Source: Cystobasidiopsis lactophilus (Eukaryota > Basidiomycota > Agaricostilbomycetes > Agaricostilbales > Chionosphaeraceae). Taken from it: DNA of 64,000 bases. A program made the position numbers and the translations under genes. The stretch spans positions 1,364,001-1,428,000 of the forward strand of contig BCIO01000001.1 of assembly GCA_001599975.1 (NCBI GenBank). The letters run 5' to 3'. Positions 24,229 to 37,395 of the stretch are shown piece after piece; position 1 is the stretch's first letter, and each line of letters begins with the position of its first letter. Below the pieces are notes generated by a model. It had not been told where the DNA came from. It did not search any database and was given only the letters and a program-made list of their open reading frames with translations.

Positions 24229-26172
24229 ATGTCGGCCCGCGTGGCGAGTGAGTCGCTTCTTACTCTCTTCAGTTGAGCCCAAGAGTGAAGCTCAAGCGCC
24301 GAATGAGCAGCCAAGACCAAGCGGTTCGCGCCCACTAAAGTTGCGCCTCGAAAGCCTCCTCCCTCGACTGGGGCGTTGGCCGCTCCTGTCGTTGCAGCTC
24401 CTCCAGCACCGCCAGCTGCCAGTCCTCTGCCGCCACCTCCCGTTGCTCTCCCAGCTGAACCAGAGCCTGCACCTGCGCCGCTGCCGCCGCCGAGGCAGCC
24501 AGAGCCGGAAGTGCGCCAGCAGCCCGAGCGGCGCCAACCTTCGCCCTCACCTCCTCCGCCGCCGCCGCAAGAGGACGAGCCTGAAGACTCTGGCGACGCT
24601 CCAGAAGAGACGATCGACTCGAATGCCGCTTTGCTCGAGGGCATCAAGCGGGCGCTGCTGCAGGCTCCACCCCCAATTCGCCCACCCGGCTCGCCTGGGA
24701 AGGACCAGGATGCAGCTGAGACGCTGGTGTCCATTGGCACTGTGCCCAGCATTGGCGACTACTTTTTGGAGCTGGAAGATGGCCCACCGCTGTTCAACCC
24801 GAAGGAGAACAGCGACCATGAGGGCGAACAACAGGTTTGTCCAATCCACTGCTTTGTGATTGCACTGCGCTTATTCCCCTGCAGCAGACTCTTGGCAAGC
24901 ACAACAGATCGTTTCTGATTCCACGACCGGAAGACGACGAGGGCGAGGACGGCCAACGGCCCAAGAAGCGCAAGCGAACGCGCACCATTCCCATGGACCT
25001 CATCGACGAGCGGCCCATCGACCCCGCCGCCGTCTCCATGGCCGACATCTGCGAGGACAACGGCCAAGGGCGGCCGAGCACCAAGGCTGTGGCGGCTGCC
25101 ATTCAAAAGCGAGAGGAGAAGGCCAGGCGCAAGGAAGCGAGGCGGCGGCAAAAACAGCTGAATGCTCGGACGGCCAGGGGAGAGTCAGTCGAGGGCACGC
25201 CTGCGCCTCAACCGCCCGGGTCGGACGAAGAGCAAACGCCAGCGCCGCCCACACGCCGGCGAGCGAGTGAAAGCGTTGGCCCGAGGCCTCGGCAGGACAT
25301 CATTTCAGAAGTGATAGAAGAGGAGGACGAGGAAGAGGGAGCCCCTCGAGATGAGGAGGAGCCCGAGTTCGTCGAGAGCTCGCTGGTGCCGCAAGCTCGC
25401 ATGCGGAATGGCCGACTGGTGCTCGACGAGACTTCTCTCATGGCTTCCCGCGAAGACGAGGTGCGCTCTGGTTTTCTCTTAGACACACCAGGCGCTGGCT
25501 GACTAGAGGCTTCGCACGGCTCACAGGACGAGGACCACGGCCCGATCATTGACCAGTCGCTCACCGAGCGGCGCATTACCTCAGCCAGCTACAGCAAGCG
25601 CACCAAAGGCACCCGCTGGTCGACCGCTGAGACGGACCTGTTCTACGAAGCTATCCAGCAGAACGGCTCGGACCTAGCCATGATCGCCCTCTATTTCCCC
25701 GGGCGGACGCGCACCCAGATCCGGGCCAAGTGGCGAAGGGAAGATCGCATCGCGCCCGAGAAGATCACCCATGCTCTGATGAACAAAAAAGGCCGTGGTG
25801 AGTCATTCTTCTTACCCCTCCCTTCCAGCCTGCGATGGCTCATTACTGGTGGCGTTCGAAGATATGACTCAATTGTCGCTCCTCACCAAGATGGACCTCT
25901 CCGGCCCGGCACCGGAAGACCCCATGCAGCCATACTACGAAGCTGCGCTCAAAAGGGACTCGGTCACGCCTGGCTTGGGGCCCGACCCTGCCGAAGCCCC
26001 TGCGGCCACCACCACCACCATCACCAATACGACTTCGACCGCCCAGCCGCACACCAACCAGCGCAAAGAGCCGAGCCGACCTGTTGCCGTCGGCAAGAGA
26101 GCTACGGCGTTGGCGGCGGAGCTGGCTGCTAGAGGCGTCGAGCAGGAGATTGTCGAGTCGGACGAGGAGTGA
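24229..26172 (+). CDS. BDP1: TFIIIB subunit Bdp1 (B'')
   Basis: Essential component of TFIIIB for RNA polymerase III initiation. Exons by eye: 24229-24247, 24311-24834, 24885-25460, 25527-25797 and 25862-26172, giving 566 residues with exact phases. Residues 1-20 read MSARVATKTKRFAPTKVAPR after splicing. A Pro-rich region follows (near 24370-24560), then basic KKRKRTRTIPMDLIDE, a helical Arg/Lys-rich block, an acidic block, and the extended SANT domain: TKGTRWSTAETDLFYEAI, GSDLAMIALYFPGRTRTQIR, AKWRRED. The tail includes a Thr-rich run near 26010. The last intron has an alternative acceptor at 25828 with a stronger pyrimidine tract that adds 11 codons in frame. The exon-3 acceptor may also be 24887. 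Its 3' end is duplicated downstream. Confidence 0.93.
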
Positions 26173-26960
26173 AGTTTGGCCTCTCGTCTTGCTCGTGTTC
26201 TTGGGACTTTGTTGTAATTCTTTGCATTGTTAGATATTGTTGTATAAAGGCATATCTCACTCCCGCAAGTTCGCCATGCTGAGAATTGGCATGACCTCAC
26301 CCACGCCGCTTCCTCTCCTTCGCACGACGACTCGAACCATGAAGCACCCTATCTACCGCATGGAGATCGAGCAGCACAATGCGAACATTAAGACGCTGCA
26401 TGCAGATTTGGCCAGAGTGCGAGACGCGGGCGCGGCGGACCAGTACATGGTCGGTGTTCTTGTTCCATGCTGTCAAATGCGCTCGGCTCAATCGCTCACT
26501 TATCAGGAAGATGGATTCAATAGTTCGTCGCTCACTTGGACCATGCAGCTTAGACCAAACAGCAATTGGAGGCCCACAGATGCCATTGCATCGGAAGAGT
26601 GGCAAATTCGCCGTCTGGAGGAGCTCATCGGCCCTCCCAAGGCTCCGTGGTACAAGACCCTCTTCTGCCTTGGATCCCAGTCGAGAGCAGAGCCTCTCCA
26701 GCCTGCCCAAAGGGGAGGCTGAGCGAGCATCCAGTCCGCCCTTCTGGCTCCCTCGCGCTCACCTTCTGTCGCTCAGCTGTTCTTTGGCAGTCTTGTAATC
26801 TACGATACGATTTGACTCACAATAATTCTGGTGGTCTTCTCGTTCACCGAGCCAAGCGTATCAGAGGTCTTGGGTGGCAAAATTCACGAACTCTTCATGG
26901 CCCATTGATATCGCCAGCGGATCTCCAGATTTTCCGCTCTACGACAAAGCTCGCCGTCAC
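26081..26960 (+). repeat. tandem segmental duplication, copy A
   Basis: 880-bp unit: the last 92 bases of BDP1 coding sequence, its 3' UTR, and a small unrecognised gene. It begins ctgttgccgtcggcaagaga and is followed directly by a second copy beginning ctgttggtatcggcaagaga at 26961. The two units can be aligned by eye over nearly their whole length with scattered substitutions and small indels, so the event is not recent. The shared right end is the ttttccgctct / tttcccgctct block. Confidence 0.85.
26339..26722 (+). CDS. unrecognised small protein, duplicate gene copy A
   Basis: Family not recognised. The ATG at 26339 (MKHPIYRMEIEQHNANIKTL) is conserved in copy B, whereas the in-frame upstream Met of copy A is not, so this start is preferred. 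The second half reads ASEEWQIRRLEELIGPPKAP followed by WYKTLFCLG. The frame is open without splicing (128 residues). Comparison with copy B suggests an intron at 26450-26548 (99 nt, GT...AG), giving 94 residues. A stronger-looking acceptor at 26506 would leave 57 nt. Conservation of protein more than of wobble positions between copies suggests real coding. Helical, charged, no signal peptide, no membrane span. The 3' end of BDP1 is about 170 bp upstream on the same strand. Confidence 0.5.
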   Translation: MKHPIYRMEIEQHNANIKTLHADLARVRDAGAADQYMVGVLVPCCQMRSAQSLTYQEDGFNSSSLTWTMQLRPNSNWRPTDAIASEEWQIRRLEELIGPPKAPWYKTLFCLGSQSRAEPLQPAQRGG

Positions 26961-27060
26961 CTGTTGGTATCGGCAAGAGAGCCACGACGTTGACAGCCGA
27001 GCTGACTGCCAGGGACGTCGAGCAGGAGATTGTTGGGTCGGACGTTTGGCCTCTCGACTA
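26961..27060 (+). pseudogene. duplicated fragment of the BDP1 C-terminus
   Basis: Reads IGKRATTLTAELTARDVEQE in the frame matching VGKRATALAAELAARGVEQE of BDP1. It then diverges at the point where BDP1 ends in SDEE and runs to a stop shortly after. There is no promoter, SANT domain or upstream exon, so it is a non-functional relic of the tandem duplication. Confidence 0.75.
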
Positions 27061-27203
27061 ACTCGCTTTTAGGCTTTGTTGTGATCCTTTGGCCAGTTAA
27101 TGTTGTATAGAGGCATATTGCCCTCCTGCAAGTTCACCATGCTGAGAATTGGCATGACCTCCGAACTCGCTCCGCTTCCTGCCCTTGCTCGACGACTCGA
27201 ACC

Positions 27204-28812
27204 ATGAAGCACCCTATATACCGCATGGAGCTCGAGCAGCACAATGCGAACCTTAGGTCTTTCAGTGCAACTCTGGCCAGATTGCGAGACGCGGGTGCAG
27301 TCAACCAGTCCACGGTCGGTGTCCATGTTGCTTGCAGGGTTCGTCACAGGAATTTCTGGCCGCAAAATTTCGCGAAATTTCGTCCAGGAAAGGAAAAGAA
27401 GTAGACTATGACCCTTGTATTTCGCCAACGAAAGATGGAGAAAGAAAGGGAAGTGGATGGGCCGCAAAGCGGAAATTTCGCAAATTTTGTAACATTTCCC
27501 TGACCATCACATGGTCGCGTGCAGACTGCAGCCCAGCTCTGTTGTTCGCGAACCACCAGCTCGCAGGCCTTTTGTTATGATCCTGACTGCTCCCTTGGGT
27601 AGTGTTCGGTCGTGGTCGGTCGCGGTCGCTCGAGATCTGCCCTTCCTGCTTGCCCTGGGCGCCCATCAATTCCGTCGTGTTGATCTGCTCTGCTCTCGCT
27701 TTGATCCCACCCTTGTCTCCCGTGCATATCTGAGTCGCCCATCATTCTCTTCTATCGCCTAGTAGCACTTGCTCGCCGGCTTCGCCGATGCTCAAAAGAC
27801 GCAGAGACTGGGAGCAGCCAAGGACGAGTCAGCCTGCACAGGTGCGCCGATTGTCGTCCTCTCTGCTGTGCTGTTGGCTATGAAAGCTCACGTCAACTTG
27901 CTATGATGCTACAGCCAGTCATGCTGGGCCTCGCTGTGAGCCTATAGGATCGAGGGAGAATGTTGCCGGAAGCTCTCCCGTTTTGCAGCTGCGACCTTCA
28001 CATCTTCCCAATAATGCTGAGTGCGTCTCCCTCGTTCGATCTCTATGTCCAAAGAACCAGACCTCAAATGTATTCAGATCTTTGCTTTCATGAGCCTCCT
28101 GCCGGTGGCGAACACTCTATAGAAACCCCCTTTGCAACTTTGCTTGACTCATCTCCGCTCATCGTGATGTGTTAGCCATCGTTGATCAACGTAGTTCGTG
28201 ACATTGTGAAAACCCAATGGTGCATGCTCTGCAAAAAAGTTTCCGAGAAGGATGCGTTCCGCTCCTTCCGCCCTTCGACGAAATTTCGCGATATTTCCTC
28301 CTCTTCCGCGAAAGAAAAGGAAGTGCTTGCTACATTGCAAGGAAGGAAACGAAATCTGCGCCTACGTCTCCAGGAAAGGGCCTTTCCCAGCGAATTTTTT
28401 CCTGGTCATTTCGTGACGAACCCTGGTTGCTTGCTGTCAACTGCGCTCGGCTCAAGCTCCCACTTATCAGGAAAATGAAATCAACAGTTCGTCGCTTAGT
28501 TAGACTATGGAGCTTAAAACAAACACCAATTTGCGGCCGACAGTTGCCATTGCTTCGGAACAGTGGCATATTCGTCGTTTGGAGGAGCTCATCGGCCCTC
28601 CCAAAGCTCCGTGGCACAAGAATCTCTTCTGCCTTGGATCTGGACCCGAACCAGAGCTTCCCCTAAGGGAAGGCCGACCGGCCAGCCAGTCCGCCCTCGT
28701 TGGCTCTCTCGCGCTGACTTCCTGTCGCTCAGCTGTTCTGCCGCAGTGTGATGAGCCTACGATGCAATGCGACTCGCAAGAATGGAAGCCTTCTTGTCCT
28801 CTACTAAGCTAA
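27204..28812 (+). CDS. unrecognised small protein, duplicate gene copy B, intron carries a transposon
   Basis: Copy B of the 26339 gene. Exon 1 27204-27314 encodes MKHPIYRMELEQHNANLRSF and, like copy A, has exactly 37 codons before a gtcggtgt donor. Exon 2, 28513-28812, encodes LKTNTNLRPTVAIASEQWHI, then RRLEELIGPPKAPWHKNLFC and a tail longer than that of copy A. The interval is 99 nt after removing the element and one target copy, the same as in copy A, and it contains an in-frame stop, so the gene works only if this interval is spliced. With splicing the product is 136 residues. It may equally be a pseudogene: the donor is weak and the intron now exceeds 1.1 kb, far longer than others here. 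Confidence 0.4.
27327..27334. repeat. 8-bp target site duplication, left copy
   Basis: gttgcttg directly before the left terminal repeat, identical to 28426-28433. Copy A has a related empty site (tccatgctgtc in the same intron position), so the insertion followed the segmental duplication or at least hit only copy B. Confidence 0.9.
27335..28425 (+). mobile_element. non-autonomous hAT-like DNA transposon
   Basis: 1,091 bp with perfect 13-bp terminal inverted repeats, CAGGGTTCGTCAC at 27335 and its complement gtgacgaaccctg ending at 28425. It is flanked by the 8-bp direct repeat gttgcttg. An 8-bp duplication and a CAGGG start are the hallmarks of the hAT superfamily. A subterminal 15-bp inverted repeat, tcgcgaaatttcgtc at 27370-27384 and its complement at 28277-28291, and further aaatttcgc motifs near 27473 could be transposase-binding sites. 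No transposase frame is found: the longest internal frames are under 100 codons and have no DDE or hATC signature. It lies inside the predicted intron of the copy-B small gene. The perfect ends and target repeats suggest a fairly young insertion. Confidence 0.85.
28426..28433. repeat. 8-bp target site duplication, right copy
   Basis: gttgcttg immediately after the right terminal repeat, followed by ctgtcaactgcgctcggctc, which continues the sequence seen in copy A (ctgtcaaatgcgctcggctc). Confidence 0.9.
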
Positions 28813-28907
28813 GCATGGACGTCCCGAGCTCTTGGGTGGCAAAACACACACGGATTCCTCTTGGCCCATCGATATCGTAATTGGTGCTACTGGATTTCCC
28901 GCTCTGC

Positions 28908-29471
28908 TCCTTCCTCTTGTCCAAGAGTCTCTTTCCTCGGCGTGAGTCGCTCTCCGATGTCTCCAAAGCTGGACTGTCGCTAAATCGTTCCCTTCGCCAC
29001 TTTCTTGGTAGTTTCCCCTCCCTTCCCGAGCTTCTTTGTCGATGCGAGCTTCTTGTCCATCGAAAAAAATATTCAAGAATCTATCCTGGTAGCTACAGCT
29101 ACAGCCGAGATCCTGCCGATTTACACTCGGACGGATGGGCTTCAGACTTCGTGGCGCTCGAAGGTTTCTCGCGCTGCTGTCTGATGATTGTCCCTGTTCT
29201 CGATAGGAGATTTTCTCTGCATCTTCTCTGATAATGCGCTTGTAGTTTTCGGGTGAAATCAAGAGAAATTTTCGAAGAAACCACCATCACTCATGCGCAG
29301 GATTTTTTTGAGTGGCGACGGCGAAAGGCGAGCGGCAGGCGACTCTTGTCAGCTGTCGACCTCTCGGACCTTGCAGGCTACACCACTGCGAGCCCGTGAA
29401 CGAACACACAGCTCGTTGTTGGCCCCGCCAGCGGCCCGTTGAACAGCAGCAGGCGGCAACAGGCAGCCAAG
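28908..29471. other. RPB2 upstream region
   Basis: 564 bp between the duplication and the RPB2 ATG. Contains pyrimidine-rich runs (ctccttcctcttgtcc, tttcccctcccttcccg) and an aaaaaaatattc tract near 29065, as in fungal housekeeping promoters. The minus-strand frame here has no family signal and I do not call a gene. Confidence 0.45.
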
Positions 29472-33764
<4,293 letters not shown>

Positions 33765-34264
33765 TGTACAACTAGCCGGGACCTCTGCAATCGTCCTTTG
33801 GACTTTCCCAGAGACCCTTTTTGTTCCGCATACTCCTGTACGATTCTAGAACTGCCTAGGTGGCAGTCGGAAGCGGGTGGTCGCCAGGCCGGGTGAAGTG
33901 GCGGGGGTGGCGAACCGTTTTCTTGATCCCGTCCCGTCGTCGCCAACGAATCCTCCAAACTTATTATCTGTATCTTTGCCTGCTATCTAGTGAGAATGTG
34001 TCGCTCTGGTACGCCACTTGGCCAAAGTCGGCGAGAAACGAAAGATCAATGCCGCCGCCCAGCGCCGCAAGGACATTGCGCTGCTCTGCCCTTTCCACTT
34101 TGGGGTGCTCTTTGTTACCTGAACGGAGAACTGTCGAAGTGTGCGGCCAATGGGCAGCTTAGATCTGAATGCGCTCTCTTCTTTGTCAAGAGTTTGCGCG
34201 GTGCAATCGTCTCGCCCTTCGTCTGGCGCTCTTTTTTTCGCCCTGACGACCGCATACGAGCAAA
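33765..34264. other. intergenic region RPB2 to fucosyltransferase-like gene
   Basis: 500 bp. Short plus-strand frames without an ATG context or family signal. A shared 3' UTR and promoter is the simplest reading. Confidence 0.4.
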
Positions 34265-36313
34265 ATGTCTTCAAAAGAGCCGGAGCCCCTTCCTCCAGAG
34301 GACGAAGATTTGGAGGAGACCGCGCCCCTTGTCAAAAGCGAGCCTTCCGCAGACGACCAGCCTCTGACGCCGTCTCCTCACTTCCAACGCCAAAGGTTCC
34401 TGCTGTGGGCGGGTCTAATTCTGACGGCCTTTTTGGCTGCTACGCTTTTCGCTCTTTCGCGCCAGCCTGGGTTCAGAGCATGGGGAGCGGAGGAGGGAAC
34501 TGACCCACTGGACTTGCTCGTCCCTCAGTCTTCAATCTACGATACAATGCCAGCTCTGGCAGAGGATCGTCCTGTTCGGCCAGCAAGCGAGATCGACGCC
34601 GTCTTCTGCCCAGGTGGCAACTGCAAGTTTCTGCTGGTTGTTCAGGTCCGTTTCTTCATCGTTGGACTGCTTGCGTGCAACTGCTCAATGAGAAGGGGCC
34701 TCGCAGATACCCGAGCAAGAGAGTATGGCGGCCAAGCATCTGTACAGCCTCGGCGTGTTGGCGCACGCCCTCAACCGCACCCTTGTCTTGCCACACATCG
34801 AGGACTCTCGGATGCACCTGTGCTTCGCGTCGCCTTTCACGTTCTACTACGAAGGTGTGTTCGCCGTTGCGTTCAAGCAAGACTGGTGCTCATCTATGCG
34901 CCTAGAGGACGCGCTTCGACAGCTCGGCTTCAGCACGATTTTGCAGGATGATTTCTTCGCCTGGGCCAATGGCCGCGACGAGCCTCCTACGGCACAAACA
35001 CTGGTATTCCCTCGAGACTACCGGGCAGAAGAACCAGGCTCCTACGAAGTCCTCCGCAAAGCGGCCGCAGCCTACCTTCCATGGTGGTGGGCCAAGGACA
35101 GGTGCTTCCAAAAGCCTTACTCTTACCTGGCTTTTGGTGACTTCTCGCCCGCTGTATTCTTCGTAAGCGAAGCTTGTCTGGTTTTCTCTCTTGGAGCGCC
35201 CTCTTACCGTCCACTTGCCAGCGGCCGCCTCGCTTCAACAATGATCAAATCATGCTGACCTACAGCGCCTATGCCATCGACATTTTGCGTTCTGCCGACT
35301 TTCTGGCCCAAACAGCCCGAGATAGTGCAGCCATCAACTCCACGCCCGACGTTCTGGCGGTGCACTACCACAGCAGTGGCACCTTCTTGGATTCCGCGGT
35401 TTTGGGCCTGGCTGAGAGCCGGCTCGCTGACCCGAAGATCGACGCCACCGGCATCACGCCGTACACGCACTTTGCTTATGCCAAGTGAGCTTCTTTAGCA
35501 GGCCATAAGCAGCATCTGAACCCCGACTTTAGCACTTGGACATCTCTCGCTCAGCGCATCTCGGACCACCTTGGCAGCTTCATCGCCGTGCATTGGAGAC
35601 AGGAGTCGGTCCAATTGGATCAAATGGCACCTTGCACCGAAGCTTTGCTAGAAGCGCTCCGAATGGTCAACTCTCGCTTTCCGTCCCTTCGTACAGTGTA
35701 TCTGGCAACCGATTTTCCCATCGAGCAGCTGGAGAAAGGCTTCGAGCCGCCCCGGGGCCACTCTGGCACCTTTCGCCTCTCCGAAGAGCACTTCACGTCC
35801 ATGCGCCGAGTCCTGGCTGCTTTTGGGACGGGCGAGATGGGCAACATGCAGCTGACCACACTCGAGCGCGAATTGCATGCGGAATGGCTCCGTGCAGGGA
35901 GTGTTTCTATCGAGAAGATGGACAGCGGGTCGGTCGGGATATTGGACAAGCAGGTCGCTATCGACGCGGCGGTTTTCATGGCTGGCAGTGCGTCTCGTTT
36001 CCTCTTCGTTGGCTTGGGTTCTGAAAAGGCATTTAGCTCCTATCCAATGCGCGCGCCCGTCTTCTTTTACCGAACAAATCAACAACAAGCGAGTGTTCCG
36101 AATGAAGGAGCAGGAGACGGCGGGTGGCGAAAAACGAACGTGGAACTCTGTGCGGGTAAGCGGAAACTCTTTTTCATCATGCCGTGATGCTCTAAATCTT
36201 GATGGCAGCTGTTCGGTCTAGGGAAGGAGGTGGCGGTCGCGCAAGCGCACGAATTTGAAAGGGAGAGGCTGAAATATGGGCTGACCGACTCCTTCAAGCT
36301 GTCCCTATTCTAG
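34265..36313 (+). CDS. O-fucosyltransferase-like type II membrane glycosyltransferase
   Basis: Putative Golgi enzyme, substrate unknown. ATG at 34265; residues 1-45 are acidic cytosolic tail, then one membrane span (LLWAGLILTAFLAATLFALS). The luminal part has CPGGNCKFLLVVQ, a long conserved helix (AAKHLYSLGVLAHALNRTLV, LPHIEDSR), DILRSADFL, then FIAVHWRQESV, the His-x-Arg GDP-binding motif of the O-fucosyltransferase superfamily, LATDFPIEQLE, ERELHAEWLRAG, and VAIDAAVFMAGTP spliced to SSFTEQINNKR. The last exons are 36037-36155 and one ending at 36313, the two introns before them being 35988-36036 and about 36156-36208. About 560 residues, seven exons. The family call rests on HxR and the SSF..I..R C-terminal motif; POFUT versus plant-type membership is unresolved. 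Confidence 0.75.
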
Positions 36314-36656
36314 ATGTAATAGATTTTGAGTGCTACATTGAATCGCCTTCAGCGCCAGCTTGTCTTTGAATCGGCCCAGCGGGCCAAGCCGGTTTGCCAC
36401 CGAGGCCGATTGACTCCTTCTCTACATTCGATGACCTGCCTCGTGTCTGCCTGCCATTCATCGCCTTAGTGGTGCTGTCCTGATGCTATGCTATATGTGC
36501 CGTTTGTCAGCAGACAGCCTATGGAGCCTTACGTCGAGCGGGCCTCCAGCACAGACCTCCGCACCTCGAAGTCAAATCAAGGTCAATCACCCCCAATGAG
36601 TTTGCTCTTGCTCTGCCATAGACTACCATCTGCCCGCTTTTCCTGATTCTGCAACG
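36314..36656. other. intergenic region before the PPxY membrane protein gene
   Basis: 343 bp. Nothing recognised; presumably the terminator of the fucosyltransferase-like gene and the promoter of the next gene on the same strand. Confidence 0.4.
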
Positions 36657-37321
36657 ATGTCCAAAACCAATGCCCAAGAAAGCGAAGTCTTCCGGTAAGG
36701 CGCTCTTTGCTTGCCGTGGCCAAATGTCCCATCTGATGACGAATGCAGCGTCAGGATTGAGGGCTCGTCGGGTTCTACTTTCACACCTTTGGATCAAGAA
36801 GAGAAGCCGCCCGTCTACCCTCCATCCTGTGCTCGGCCGCCAGCTTGTGAGGTCCAGAAAGCTTCCCGCGAGCTGCTCACTCATTAATCCCCGATACAGA
36901 CTCCAACGAGCCCGTCTTTGATACGAATCACTCGGCTGGCTCTGCTGCACGACCACCTGCCTACGACAAGATTGATCGTCCGGCTTCGGAAGCGGCCTTT
37001 TGGGTCAATCCTTTCTTTGCCTATGTATGGGCGCATATCTGACCATATTGGCTTGTTCAGTGGGGCTTCTTGTGCCCTTTGGTGTGGCTGTATGGCATCT
37101 TCCGCCTGTTTCGGCCTCAACAACTGCTCGTCGCTCCTCGAGTCAAAGAGAACGCTTTGCTGGACATTGAAGGTGCAGAGCTCCAGGAAGCTGCATTGAT
37201 CAGTTGGAGAACTCAAGAGGTATTCTATGGGCGTCTTTGTCTGCGCGCCCTGTTCACCTTTGTTGTGGTCGTTGGGGTGGCAAGCTTTGTGCTTGTGTGG
37301 ACGGTTGTCCTCCGACGTTAG
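36657..37321 (+). CDS. small membrane protein with two PPxY motifs
   Basis: Family not recognised. Four exons by eye: 36657-36694, about 36748-36847, about 36900-37023 and about 37060-37321; the third intron would be only about 36 nt, so that junction is uncertain. The N-terminal half is hydrophilic and Pro-rich with PPVY (in EKPPVYPPS) and PPAY (in ARPPAYDKI), both fitting the PPxY motif bound by WW domains of Nedd4/Rsp5 ubiquitin ligases. The C-terminal half has a hydrophobic segment (WGFLCPLVWLYGIFRLF), a charged loop (VKENALLDIEGAELQE) and a strong span (FTFVVVVGVASFVLVWTVVL) ending LRR. About 170 residues. A role as a ligase adaptor is inference only. Confidence 0.65.
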
Positions 37322-37395
37322 GTCATTCAATAAAGCAGGGATGTGGATAACGGAGCAGTCAATATAAAACGATTGGATCCCACAGCGAGAGATAA

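Larger units (their letters stand above)
26961..28907 (+). repeat. tandem segmental duplication, copy B, split by a transposon
   Basis: Second copy of the 880-bp unit. Without the 1,091-bp element and one 8-bp target copy it is about 850 bp. It aligns from ctgttggtatcggcaagaga at 26961 to the cccgctct block ending at 28905. Left part 26961-27334 and right part 28426-28907 join to restore the arrangement of copy A. Confidence 0.85.

Noticed and set aside
27345-28420. internal frames of the transposon as a possible transposase
   Set aside because: All are under 100 codons and show no DDE residues or hAT C-terminal dimerisation pattern.
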